Assembly: GCA_964481885.1 (NCBI GenBank)
Contig: CAYZUS010000001.1
Coordinates: forward strand, 81,772 to 145,771
Reading direction: 5' to 3'
Length of the DNA: 64,000 nt
Source of the DNA: Fen731 sp964481885
GTDB lineage: Bacteria > Actinomycetota > Humimicrobiia > Humimicrobiales > Humimicrobiaceae
The notes beneath the pieces were generated by a model. The model made no database searches. It was not told the DNA's origin and worked only from the letters and a program-made list of their open reading frames with translations. Below are positions 35,716 to 44,588 of this stretch, one piece after another; the stretch's first letter is position 1, and every line of letters begins with the position of its first letter. The translations under genes were made by a program, and so were the position numbers.

Positions 35716-35934
35716 TTAGATTACTGGTCTTCCTCCTGAAAATTTTCGCAGGGTACCCATCAGTAGTGATACTGAAAATAATTGCTGTTCACAGGGTAGT
35801 TACCCGGTGCCTGGTGAATAACTCGTATTTTAGAAAATATTTAGTTTAAATCAAGCCTGTAATATCCCGATTTGTCCAGTCTGTCTATTTGCCCAGTCCG
35901 GCTAATTTTTAATTATAAAATAATAAGAATACTG

Positions 35935-36687
35935 TCAGTCTTCATCCTGAAAATATTCATCCGGTATATCCACATTGGAATAGACGTTTTGAATATCATC
36001 ATGATCTTCAAGAGTGTTTATCATCCTTAAAACTCTTTCAGCTTCTTTCTTTGAAACTTCCACAGAGGCTTTGGGGACATATGTTACTTCTGCTGATTTT
36101 ACGTCTATTTTATTTGCACTTAGGCCTTTTCTGACATTCATAAATTCTGTGGGAGGAGTGCTTATCTCATAAATACCGTCAACTTCTATTATATCTTCGG
36201 CACCTGAATCTATAACATCAAGCATAAAAGCTTCTTCATCTTTAATAAGATTTTTATCAACCAGAATAATTCCTTTTCTTTCAAAAAGCCATCCAACGGA
36301 ACCAGATTCACCGAGGTTGCCGCCGCTTTTTGAAAACATATTCCTCACTTCAGCGGCTGTCCTGTTTTTATTTTCAGTCATCGCCTCAACCAGCAAAGCT
36401 GTTCCGCCCGGGCCATAGCCTTCATACATTATGGTCTCAAATCTTTCACCATCGTCACCGCCGGCACCTTTTTTTATGGCACGGTCAATATTATCCTGTG
36501 GCATGTTATATTCTTTTGCCTTTGCCACCGCATTTGCAAGGGCAAAGTTGTTATCGGGATCACCGCTTCCGCCTTCCCTGGCTGCAATCATAAGGCTTTT
36601 AGACAGTTTCCCAAAAATATTTCCCCTTTTTGCGTCTTCTTTTGCTTTTTTATGCTTGATTGAATGCCACTTTGAATGACCTGACAT
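35935..36687 (-). CDS. yebC: YebC/PmpR family translation or transcription regulator
   Basis: 250 aa. MSGHSKWHSIKHKKAKEDAK and GNIFGKLSKSLMIAAREGGS open the protein; NMPQDNIDRAIKKG and the EGYGPGGTALLVEAMTENKNR stretch confirm the family. Members bind DNA or relieve ribosome pausing at prolines (YebC/TACO1); the role here is not decided, and EF-P is also encoded in the window. AGAGGGAG before the ATG. yebC-ruvC adjacency is widespread. Confidence 0.94.
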   Translation of the reverse strand: MSGHSKWHSIKHKKAKEDAKRGNIFGKLSKSLMIAAREGGSGDPDNNFALANAVAKAKEYNMPQDNIDRAIKKGAGGDDGERFETIMYEGYGPGGTALLVEAMTENKNRTAAEVRNMFSKSGGNLGESGSVGWLFERKGIILVDKNLIKDEEAFMLDVIDSGAEDIIEVDGIYEISTPPTEFMNVRKGLSANKIDVKSAEVTYVPKASVEVSKKEAERVLRMINTLEDHDDIQNVYSNVDIPDEYFQDED

Positions 36688-36781
36688 ATAAATCTCCCTC
36701 TTAAATTATTTCTTGAACAATTTTTTAACTTATAATCAAAACCTGCTTATAACTATCACACATCTTCAGAATTAATTTCCT

Positions 36782-36881
36782 NNNNNNNNNNNNNNNNNNN
36801 NNNNNNNNNNNNNNNNNNNNNNNNNNNNNNNNNNNNNNNNNNNNNNNNNNNNNNNNNNNNNNNNNNNNNNNNNNNNNNNNN
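36782..36881. other. Assembly gap of 100 N
   Basis: Exactly 100 N in the spacer between pdxT and yebC. The fixed length suggests an arbitrary placeholder, so the real distance is unknown and a small gene could be missing. Confidence 0.99.
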
Positions 36882-36974
36882 TCTATTTTGAAATTATTTA
36901 TATACTTTCCAATAATACCATATGTACTTTTTTTACTTTACACTGACTTTTTGGTTATTTGAATAATTTCAGAA

Positions 36975-37778
36975 TCACTTTGTATCGATTTCCAAATCAC
37001 CGGATTCTAATTTTATCATATTTTTTGATTTAATGACCATATCGATAAAATATTGGTGAATTCTTAAGTCACCCGTCAATTCAGGATGAAAAGAGCATGC
37101 AAGTATGCTTCCCTGCCTGACCAAAACAGGCACTGAATCAGAGCTGCTTAAAATCTGTACTTTTTCGCCAGTTTTTTCTATCTTTGGAGCTCTTATAAAT
37201 ATAGCATTGAATTTTCCATTTTTTTTTGCATTTACTGCATCTGATTGAAAAATATAATCATTATCAGCAACAGCGCCAAACTCAGGATCATTGTCCTGTC
37301 CAAACTCATTAACAGAATCATGATCGGTCACAGGTTCAGGGGAAAGTTCAAGATCAACAGTTTGCTCGAAACTATCCACCTGCCTGCCGTAAGCATTCCT
37401 GTCTACAGTTATGTCAATGTATCCAAGGCCAAAACTGTCGCCCGTTACTTCTTTTGCAAGCAGTATAAGTCCTGCACATGTGCCAAATATAGGTTTTTTT
37501 TGCATATAAAATTTTTCAAGCGCCGGCCTGAAATTATATTTTTCCAAAAGCTTGTAAATCGTTGTGCTTTCACCGCCCGGAATAATGAGCCCGTCAACAG
37601 TGTCAAGCTGTTGCGGGAATTTTATTTCCAGTGCTGCAGCGCCACATTTTTTTACTGCATTTACATGTTCCCTGAAAGCTCCCTGCAGAGCAAGCACGCC
37701 TATAACAGTATTTTTTAATAATATATCCGGGCGCTTATTCATACCCATATTTTTATTATGATATTTTAATGTTTCCAT
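36975..37778 (-). CDS. pdxT: Pyridoxal 5-phosphate synthase glutaminase subunit PdxT
   Basis: Glutaminase that feeds ammonia to PdxS. VIGVLALQGAFREHVNAV, IIPGGESTTIYKLL, PIFGTCAGLILLAKEV (nucleophile Cys about 101), DRNAYGRQVDSFE and the His/Glu pair in CSFHPELTGDLRIHQYF are all present. Typical length is about 190-200; this has 267. The excess is an Asp/Glu/Asn-rich insert at about residues 139-189, between FEQTVDL and FNAIFIRAP, plus a longer N-terminus. A second ATG (residue 13) lies closer to the usual start. Confidence 0.94.
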   Translation of the reverse strand: METLKYHNKNMGMNKRPDILLKNTVIGVLALQGAFREHVNAVKKCGAAALEIKFPQQLDTVDGLIIPGGESTTIYKLLEKYNFRPALEKFYMQKKPIFGTCAGLILLAKEVTGDSFGLGYIDITVDRNAYGRQVDSFEQTVDLELSPEPVTDHDSVNEFGQDNDPEFGAVADNDYIFQSDAVNAKKNGKFNAIFIRAPKIEKTGEKVQILSSSDSVPVLVRQGSILACSFHPELTGDLRIHQYFIDMVIKSKNMIKLESGDLEIDTK

Positions 37779-38001
37779 TGCTGCCGCTTTTAAGTTTTTA
37801 ATAATTGACCCATTATAGTATCACTCAAAGGGCGTGAGGGCCTCTTCCAGATAATTTAAAATTATATATATTTTCTGTCTAAAAAAATCTTATATTATCT
37901 TATATATTTTATACCATGATGACCAGGCATCATTTACAATCAGTGATTTTAAAGAATTATTCTTTGCACAGATTCTTTTCTTCACGGACATGGGGGCCAC
38001 T

Positions 38002-38049
38002 ATTACCAGCCCCTGTGATTACCAACCCCTGTGATTACCAGCCTCTGTA
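38002..38049. repeat. Three tandem 16-bp units spanning the pdxS stop codon
   Basis: Units 38002-38017, 38018-38033 and 38034-38049 (core ATTACCAG..CCTGTG on the plus strand) are nearly identical. The third contains the last codons and TAA of pdxS, and the other two lie just downstream, each again carrying the TAA. It looks like expansion of the 3-prime end of the gene. Confidence 0.85.
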
Positions 38050-38916
38050 AGCCAGACGGTCATTTTCTGCAAGTTCTCCTGTATTAATGCCCCTCATTGG
38101 CTGGCCCAGGTTTCTTGAAACTTTTGCAAGGATTTCATAATTATTATAATGAGTTGTAGCCTCAACAATTGCAGATGCCATCTTCAGAGGATTTTCAGAT
38201 TTGAATATTCCTGAACCCACAAAAATACCGTCTGCTCCAAGCTGCATGATAAGCGCAGCATCTGCCGGTGTTGCAAGTCCGCCTGCAGAGAAATTTACTA
38301 CCGGCAGAGCTTTGTTTTCATGGACATAAAGAATAAGGTCGTAAGGTGCCCCCATCTCTTTTGCCACAGTCATCAGTTCTTCAAGAGGTATGCTGGCAAC
38401 TCTTGCTATCTCATCTCTTATGACTCTCATGTGTTTTACTGCCTCTATAACATCCCCTGTTCCAGCTTCACCCTTGGTCCTTATCATGGCTGCACCTTCG
38501 CCGATTCGCCTTAAAGCTTCCCCAAGATTTGTTGCTCCACAAACAAATGGCACCTTGAAATCCCATTTATTTATATGATATTTATTGTCTGCGGGAGTCA
38601 GGACCTCGCTTTCATCTATGTAATCCGCACCAATAAATTCAAGAATGCGCGCTTCTGTAAAATGTCCGATCCTGCACTTTGCCATTACCGGTATCGAAAC
38701 TGCATCCATTATTTTTAAAATAATCTCAGGATCTGTCATTCTTGCGACTCCGCCTTCTGCCCTTATGTCTGCAGGCACTCTCTCAAGAGCCATGACAGAT
38801 ACCGCACCGGCTTCCTGCGCAATTTTTGCCTGCTCAGGTGTAGTAACATCCATTATTACTCCACCCTTTAACATTTCTGCAAGCCCGGCCTTTACTTTAA
38901 GTGTACCCTTTTCCAT
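38035..38916 (-). CDS. pdxS: Pyridoxal 5-phosphate synthase lyase subunit PdxS
   Basis: TIM-barrel synthase, 293 aa, that makes PLP from ribose 5-phosphate, glyceraldehyde 3-phosphate and ammonia. GGVIMDVTTPEQAKIAQEAGA, the Lys in VPVMAKCRIGHF, TNLGEALRRIGEGAAMIRTKGE and FSAGGLATPADAALMM-like stretch are canonical. AGGAGG lies 11 bases before the ATG, within the end of htpX. Partner of PdxT immediately downstream. Confidence 0.96.
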   Translation of the reverse strand: MEKGTLKVKAGLAEMLKGGVIMDVTTPEQAKIAQEAGAVSVMALERVPADIRAEGGVARMTDPEIILKIMDAVSIPVMAKCRIGHFTEARILEFIGADYIDESEVLTPADNKYHINKWDFKVPFVCGATNLGEALRRIGEGAAMIRTKGEAGTGDVIEAVKHMRVIRDEIARVASIPLEELMTVAKEMGAPYDLILYVHENKALPVVNFSAGGLATPADAALIMQLGADGIFVGSGIFKSENPLKMASAIVEATTHYNNYEILAKVSRNLGQPMRGINTGELAENDRLAYRGW

Positions 38917-39966
38917 TTAACTCATTTCCTCCTGTTTTGTTTCATTACTTTTCTGCTCATCTGTAATAATTTCAGCCTGATTTCTATTTTTCTGAGCTTC
39001 CTCTTCTATTTCGTTCTCACTTTTAATTCCAATTCCCAAAGACATCTCCTGAAGTCTTTTAATCCTCTCGCCAATAGGCGGATGGGAATTAAACAAGCCG
39101 CTGAAAGCTACTTTTGTATTCTTCCCAAACGGAGACGCAATAAATATATGTTCAGTTGCATTATTTGCTGTCCTGACTTCACTGTACATGCTTATTTTCT
39201 TTAAAGCATTGGCAAGCCCCGCAGGATATCTGGTAATTAAAGCTCCATTGGAATCAGCAAGATATTCTCTCTGTCTGCTGACTGCAAACCTGATATACAT
39301 TGCAATCAGCGGAGACAATACTATCAGAACCAGTCCAAGAATCAAAAAAACCAGGCTGAAAATCCCGCCACCGGAATTTTTGCTTGATGAGGAAGACCTC
39401 CCCCGCCCGCCAAATATAAAACTCCTGAACATTATATTGCTTATTATGGTTACCATACCTACAAGAATGACAATAACTGTGCCAAGTAAAATATCATAAT
39501 TTTTAATATGCGCAAGTTCGTGTGCTATTACGCCTTTAAGCTCCTCGTCATCCAGGTTGTTGATAATGCCGCGCGTCAGGACAATAACGCCTTTACTTGG
39601 ATTTCTGCCAGTGGCAAATGCATTCATGCCCTGCTCTTCCATTACGTAAACTTTTGGCATGGGAAGTCCGGCTGCAATGGACAGGCCCTCTGCCATATAA
39701 TAGACCCTCGGATTTTCTTCCCTTGAAAGCGGTGCGGCGCCGGTGAGCCCGAGTACTATTTTGTCACTGTAAAAATAGCTGGCAAAACTTGTAATAATGG
39801 CAATAATCAGTGCAAAAACCATAAGCAGAATAGAATATCCCTGGCTTACACCATAGCGGTAATCAAAATAATATCCTATTGCAAACCCAAGGGCAGCAAT
39901 AAATATTACAAATATAATAATTACAAATGTTGTTCTTCTTCTGTTACTTGCTATATTTTCATACAT
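38917..39966 (-). CDS. htpX: Membrane zinc metalloprotease HtpX
   Basis: M48 membrane protease for quality control of membrane proteins. N-terminal helices at about 12-60, then VIAHELAHIKNYD (HEXXH) and REYLADSNGA with the third ligand. Two more helices lie between. The ATG at 39966 has AAGGTGA upstream and is preferred over a TTG at 39993. The acidic tail (about the last 40 residues) is Glu/Gln/Asn-rich. Its stop abuts the pdxS start. lemA-htpX pairing is common. Confidence 0.93.
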   Translation of the reverse strand: MYENIASNRRRTTFVIIIFVIFIAALGFAIGYYFDYRYGVSQGYSILLMVFALIIAIITSFASYFYSDKIVLGLTGAAPLSREENPRVYYMAEGLSIAAGLPMPKVYVMEEQGMNAFATGRNPSKGVIVLTRGIINNLDDEELKGVIAHELAHIKNYDILLGTVIVILVGMVTIISNIMFRSFIFGGRGRSSSSSKNSGGGIFSLVFLILGLVLIVLSPLIAMYIRFAVSRQREYLADSNGALITRYPAGLANALKKISMYSEVRTANNATEHIFIASPFGKNTKVAFSGLFNSHPPIGERIKRLQEMSLGIGIKSENEIEEEAQKNRNQAEIITDEQKSNETKQEEMS

Positions 39967-40015
39967 CAAAATCACCTTGCTTTTAAAGCCCAAAACGATG
40001 AAAAGATTTTTTTAA

Positions 40016-40071
40016 AGCACTTGCTAACGATATATTTTTTAACAGCACTCACTAACGATATATTTTTTAAC
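40016..40071. repeat. 28-bp tandem duplication upstream of htpX
   Basis: Copies at 40016-40043 and 40044-40071 differ at only two positions. They lie 50-105 bases upstream of the htpX ATG. Each has a run of six T on the plus strand. Could affect htpX expression, or be a neutral slippage product. Confidence 0.85.
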
Positions 40072-40246
40072 TGCGCGCCCGGGCTGCTCTAGATTTTAGA
40101 AATTAAATCCATTAATCTAATAATTCCTGCTTTCCTTATGGCAGGCAAAAATTTTTTTAAAAACTTGTCTGTCACCTGAAATCCGGCCTGATAAGGTATA
40201 AAAGTTTGCCTGTACAATCTTGCAGCCAGAGAGCTGTTTTAAAATA

Positions 40247-40816
40247 TTAAAACTGTACTTTTACAGGTCCTCTTGCTTCAGGTTCTTCAATTACAAAATA
40301 CTGCTTTGTAATAAACTTAAACCAGCCTGCGAGGATATTTCCCGGAAAAGTCTGTATCCTGGTGTTGTAGGAAAGCACGGTATCATTATAAAACTGCCTT
40401 GCATACGCAATATTGCTCTCAATTCCCTGCAGCTCTTCCATCATTTTTGTAAAATGCTGATCCGCTTTAAGATTTGGATACTGCTCTGCAACAGCAAAGA
40501 GTGACTTTAAGGTGCCTGATATCATATTATTCGCATTCGCTGAGTCTTCAACTGTCTGGGCCTGCATTCCTATGCCCCTGGCTGCAATAACCTTTTCAAG
40601 AGTTTCTTTCTCATGCGCCGCATAACCCTTTACTGTCTCAACCAGATTAGGGATAAGGTCATACCTTTTTCGGAGCTGTACATCAATCTGCGACCAGGCA
40701 TTATCTATCCTGTTTCGCATAGTGATAATGCCATTGTAAATACCGACACCTGCGAGTAAAATAACCACTATTATTACTATTACTGCAATGATCGGAATAA
40801 GTATTGCTGCAAGCAT
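40247..40816 (-). CDS. lemA: LemA family protein
   Basis: 189 aa. One N-terminal TM helix (IPIIAVIVIIVVILLAGVGIYNG) followed by the helical LemA domain with NRIDNAWSQIDVQLRKRYDLIPNLVETVKGY, QYPNLKADQHFTKMMEEL and FNDTVLSYNTRIQTFPGNI-like AGWFKF. A strong AAGGAGG precedes the ATG. Often encoded with HtpX, as here; biochemical role is poorly known. A promoter candidate is at 40869-40877. Confidence 0.93.
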   Translation of the reverse strand: MLAAILIPIIAVIVIIVVILLAGVGIYNGIITMRNRIDNAWSQIDVQLRKRYDLIPNLVETVKGYAAHEKETLEKVIAARGIGMQAQTVEDSANANNMISGTLKSLFAVAEQYPNLKADQHFTKMMEELQGIESNIAYARQFYNDTVLSYNTRIQTFPGNILAGWFKFITKQYFVIEEPEARGPVKVQF

Positions 40817-40868
40817 AATTCCTCCTTATGACAATTTTTAATAGTATTTACTGAATTTACAAAATAAA

Positions 40869-40877
40869 ATTATAACA
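40869..40877 (-). promoter_or_regulatory. Candidate extended -10 promoter for lemA
   Basis: On the minus strand TGTTATAAT (an extended -10, TGn plus TATAAT) lies about 55 bases upstream of the lemA ATG. No convincing -35 box was found, which an extended -10 can tolerate. Confidence 0.35.
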
Positions 40878-40906
40878 CATTTCGTGATTTTAATGACTTA
40901 TTTGTT

Positions 40907-40935
40907 TTTACACAATAGTGTTTTTATGGTATATT
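40907..40935 (+). promoter_or_regulatory. Candidate promoter for the EF-G-like gene
   Basis: TTTACA (40907-40912), 17-base spacer, TATATT (40930-40935), about 80 bases upstream of the ATG at 41015. It is divergent from lemA and the only strand switch in the first 41 kb. Confidence 0.45.
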
Positions 40936-41014
40936 TCTTTTAAATTTTTTTTCGAATTCATTAAATTCTGTGATATTTTTTTACAGACCAATACTGTAAT
41001 TTTAGGAGGAATTA

Positions 41015-43108
41015 ATGTCAGGTGCAGAAAACAGCAATAAGAAAGTAATCGGACTCGTATCCGGAAACGGCTCAGGAAAAACATCACTGGCTGAGTGTTT
41101 TTTGTTTAACTCCGGAACGGTCAACAGACTTGGTAAAATCGAATCCAAAAATACGGTTTCAGATTACAGCCCCATTGAAACCAGAAGAGGATTCAGCATA
41201 AGTTCGAGCATACTTCATTACAAGTGGAAAAACTCTGATATTAATTTTATAGACTCCCCGGGTTACATGGATTTTATAGGGCAGTCAATATCAACTTTAA
41301 AGGTGGTCGACGGCGTCGTTCTGGTGATTGATGCCAAATCAGGCCTACAGGCTGCAACTGAAAGAATCGTCGAATATCTGCAGCAGAATCCAAAACCAAC
41401 CTTCTGTATTATAAACAAGCTGGACCAGGAAAACATTGACTTTTCAGCTTCAGTTGAGAATATAAAAGCAAATTTGGGCCTCAATCTTGTACCGATTACG
41501 ATCCCTGCTGATGAAGGCGAAAAGTTTTCAAGCGTTATCGATCTTCTTCTAAACCAGCAATATAATTACAGTAATGCTTCCGGTCAGGGGCAGAAAACTG
41601 ATGTCGAAGCTTCAAAAAAATCTGATGCTGAAACTTTCCATAACGGTCTTGTGGAATCAATCGTGGAAACAAATGATGAACTGTTAAACAAATATCTTGA
41701 GGGTGAAAAAATTGATTCATCAAGCATTAATGACATATTAAAATCAGCTGTATTAAACTGCAAAGTTGTTCCAACATTCGCCGCTTCCTCCGGTAAAAAC
41801 GTGGGAATAGACATTATTATGGATTACATAAACAGCCTGATGCCTTCACCTCTGGAAATAAGCAGTGTCAAAACAAAAGAATTCGGCAAAGATACAGAAA
41901 CAGAAATAGAATTAAAAGCATCTACTGATGGCCCGGTGCTTGCATATGTATTCAAGACAATGGCAGATCCCTTTATTGGAAAGCTTTCAATATTCAGGAT
42001 ATTCTCCGGCACAATAAAGACAAATTCCAGTTACTGGATTTCAGGAGCAAAGACCAGCCATAAAGTCACAAGCATCTTCAGGCTTCAGGGCAAGGATCAG
42101 CAGGACGTTAATGAAGCAACATGTGGCGACATTGTGGCAGTTTCCAAAATAATGGATATATCCAATGACGATACCATTTCATCCCCGGAAAAGCCTTTTG
42201 CCATAAACAGAACAGTTTACCCTAATCCGTCACTTCCAAAAGCCATTCTTCCTGTCAGCAAAGGTGACGAAGAAAAGATAAGCGGGGGGCTTTCCAGGCT
42301 TGTTGAGGAAGATCCGACATTAAAAATGGAGCTTAACACTGAAATTCACCAGAGCATAGTCTGGGGCATGGGTGATTTGCATCTCGCAATTATAAAAGAA
42401 AACTTAAAGGAAAAATTTGATATAGAAGTTACAATGAGGGCTCCGGATGTAGCCTACAAGGAAACAATACGAAAATCAATAAAAACAGAGTATAAATACA
42501 AAAAACAATCAGGTGGCAGGGGCCAGTACGGCCATGTGCTTATTGAGCTCAGACCGCTAAAAAGCGGCGAAGGCTTTAAATTTGAAGACAGCGTTTTTGG
42601 CGGCGCCATACCTAAAAACTATATACCGGGCGTAGAAAAAGGTGTTCGAGAAGCAATGCTGTCAGGCATTCTTGCAGGATTTCAGGTTGTGGATATTGCT
42701 GTAAATCTTTACGATGGCTCATTTCATGCTGTTGACTCATCTGACATGGCATTTAAGATTGCCGGTTCAATGGCATTTAAAAAAGGTATGGCCGAAGCAA
42801 CCCCTGTAATACTTGAACCTGTCATGGAGCTTGAAGTGACTATTCCTGAAAAATACATGGGTGATATAATAGGAGACATAAACGCCAAACGGGGCAAGAT
42901 CATTACAATGATTCCGGAGGAAAACAAGATGCAGGTAATCAGAGCCACCGTTCCGCAATCTGAATCTTTTAATTACTCTGTTGATTTAAAATCCATTTCT
43001 CAGGGAAGGGGCCAGTTCAGCCAGAAATTCTCACACTATGATGAACTTCCCGGGCTCCTTGCCCAGCCGCTGATCGAGAAAAAGAAAGAAGAAAAGGAAA
43101 AAGAATGA
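41015..43108 (+). CDS. Elongation factor G-like GTPase (second, FusA2-type)
   Basis: 697 aa with all EF-G domains. G1 is GLVSGNGSGKTSLAECFLF rather than the GHIDAGKTT of canonical EF-G, the switch includes ETRRGFSISSS, G3 is DSPGYMDF and G4 is INKLD. Domain IV has RGQYGHVLIELRPL and the C-terminal domain PVMELEVTIPEKYMGDIIGDINAKRG. The altered G1 places it in the EF-G-like paralogue group of uncertain function, not the main translocase. A small hydrophilic insert lies at about 185-215. Strong TTTAGGAGGA ribosome site. Its stop overlaps the next gene by 4 bases. Confidence 0.92.
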   Translation: MSGAENSNKKVIGLVSGNGSGKTSLAECFLFNSGTVNRLGKIESKNTVSDYSPIETRRGFSISSSILHYKWKNSDINFIDSPGYMDFIGQSISTLKVVDGVVLVIDAKSGLQAATERIVEYLQQNPKPTFCIINKLDQENIDFSASVENIKANLGLNLVPITIPADEGEKFSSVIDLLLNQQYNYSNASGQGQKTDVEASKKSDAETFHNGLVESIVETNDELLNKYLEGEKIDSSSINDILKSAVLNCKVVPTFAASSGKNVGIDIIMDYINSLMPSPLEISSVKTKEFGKDTETEIELKASTDGPVLAYVFKTMADPFIGKLSIFRIFSGTIKTNSSYWISGAKTSHKVTSIFRLQGKDQQDVNEATCGDIVAVSKIMDISNDDTISSPEKPFAINRTVYPNPSLPKAILPVSKGDEEKISGGLSRLVEEDPTLKMELNTEIHQSIVWGMGDLHLAIIKENLKEKFDIEVTMRAPDVAYKETIRKSIKTEYKYKKQSGGRGQYGHVLIELRPLKSGEGFKFEDSVFGGAIPKNYIPGVEKGVREAMLSGILAGFQVVDIAVNLYDGSFHAVDSSDMAFKIAGSMAFKKGMAEATPVILEPVMELEVTIPEKYMGDIIGDINAKRGKIITMIPEENKMQVIRATVPQSESFNYSVDLKSISQGRGQFSQKFSHYDELPGLLAQPLIEKKKEEKEKE

Positions 43109-44355
43109 GAAAGAATTACAATAAGTATACTTCAATAGCAGACAGGTTCCCTTTTATCATAGTAATTTTTGTGGTAGGACTTGCAATAGTTTTTTTAATG
43201 TTTTTCAGGACAAAGTTTCCTTTTCCTTTTTTCTCCGGGAAGGCCGCTGTTCAGACTCAGGAAACAACTGCTTATTCAATACTGATAGATTCACCAACAA
43301 GTGACCAGGTTTTTAACCTTGAAAACGAAAATGAAGCCATACCGATTTCTGTAAAATCCAAAGACAGCGAAAACCTGGACTACAAATTAAAACTCGTCCT
43401 TAACGGTGAAGAGACTATCAAGACTTTCAACTCTCCTCCTTATGAATACAACTGGACCCCTGAAGGCGCAGGAGATTATAAACTTGTGGCAAACCTGGTA
43501 GATACCAGCGGCAAAATAATTGCAAGTTCAAATGAAGTGGCCTTTTCTGTAGAATACACCGGTGAAACGGCAGAGACTGTTGCGCGCAGCATGGATATAG
43601 AGACAAAAAAAACCGAAGCTCTTGACGCTTCTGAATACAGGACGCAAAACGGCTCGCCGATTTTTTCCTTTAAATGTTATACTCCGCCGGTAATTGACGG
43701 CAAGATTGACGAGTGGACACTTTATGACAAGGCGCAGATAGCCAACCCGACAATCAAGAAAGAAAACTTTACAAGCATTAAAGACTGTTCCGGCATAATT
43801 TATACATGCTGGGATGATACAAATTTTTATTTTGCCGTGCAGGTTACCGATGATGTCTTTAACCAGATATATACCGGAAACCAGGTAAATAACGGTGACA
43901 GCGTTACTTTGGTTTTTGATACGGATCTTTCCGGTGACTTTAATATTCCTTTCTACAACAGTGATGATTCGCAGATGGATTTTTCACCGGGTAATTTTTC
44001 CGGAATCAAACCATCGCCTTTTATTTATTTTCCTTCAAAAACAGCAAAAGACATCGTAATCAAGTCATCACAGTTAAATCAGGGATGGATCATTGAAGCA
44101 AGTGTCCCGTGGGAAAACTTTGTAAGCTATGGTCCGAAGGATTTGGATGTTCTGGGCTTTACGGCAACTATCTTTGATACTGATAACCAGGAATCAACTG
44201 AACTTGCAATGTCGTCTTCCCCGCAGTTTGATATCAACAATACCGGAACACTCGGTTCACTGGTATTTATTGATGGCGGTGACATTACAGCAGCTGAAAG
44301 CGGCGCGTCAGATTCAGGGGACAGCACAGAGACCACTGCAAAGGAAACACAGTAG
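43105..44355 (+). CDS. Membrane-anchored protein with Ig-like and CBM9-like domains
   Basis: 416 aa. An N-terminal TM (FPFIIVIFVVGLAIVFLMFF, about 15-35) projects a long outside region. Residues about 60-140 look like a bacterial Ig-like fold (LVLNGEETIK..YNWTPEGAGDYKLVANLVD). From about 195, VIDGKIDEWTLYDKAQI, CWDDTNFYFAVQVTDDVF and DSVTLVFDTDLSGDF are the signature of family 9 carbohydrate-binding or DOMON-like domains. Start ATG overlaps the EF-G-like stop (ATGA), so the two are translationally coupled, although their roles seem unrelated. Ligand unknown. Confidence 0.75.
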   Translation: MRKNYNKYTSIADRFPFIIVIFVVGLAIVFLMFFRTKFPFPFFSGKAAVQTQETTAYSILIDSPTSDQVFNLENENEAIPISVKSKDSENLDYKLKLVLNGEETIKTFNSPPYEYNWTPEGAGDYKLVANLVDTSGKIIASSNEVAFSVEYTGETAETVARSMDIETKKTEALDASEYRTQNGSPIFSFKCYTPPVIDGKIDEWTLYDKAQIANPTIKKENFTSIKDCSGIIYTCWDDTNFYFAVQVTDDVFNQIYTGNQVNNGDSVTLVFDTDLSGDFNIPFYNSDDSQMDFSPGNFSGIKPSPFIYFPSKTAKDIVIKSSQLNQGWIIEASVPWENFVSYGPKDLDVLGFTATIFDTDNQESTELAMSSSPQFDINNTGTLGSLVFIDGGDITAAESGASDSGDSTETTAKETQ

Positions 44356-44378
44356 GTCTTTTTTAAATACTTAAAAGG

Positions 44379-44466
44379 GGGTGTTCACTTAACTGGAGTA
44401 ACTACTATATATAATGGTTGTGTAGTCTTGCAGCCTTACCTGTGTACTGAAGCCAAGTGAATACCC
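44379..44466. repeat. 88-base inverted repeat between the CBM9-like and AHSA1 genes
   Basis: GGGTGTTCACTT (44379-44390) pairs with AAGTGAATACCC (44455-44466) over 12 positions with one G-T wobble. A small inner pairing (ACTAC/GTAGT, 44401-44426) is possible. No T-run follows. It could be a structured RNA, an RNA processing site or a small non-autonomous element. No second copy was noticed in the window. Confidence 0.45.
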
Positions 44467-44588
44467 TACATTACTTAAATATTAATTCAGCATGTTTGGA
44501 TGACATGGAACGATACCCAATATGGCGAGATTGTGAAATATTGGCTTACTTTAAAAGATGTATAACTTTTTTAAGGGAGAGGTATTAA

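Noticed and set aside
44379..44466. Intrinsic terminator
   Set aside because: The stem is long with a 64-base loop and is not followed by a T-run.
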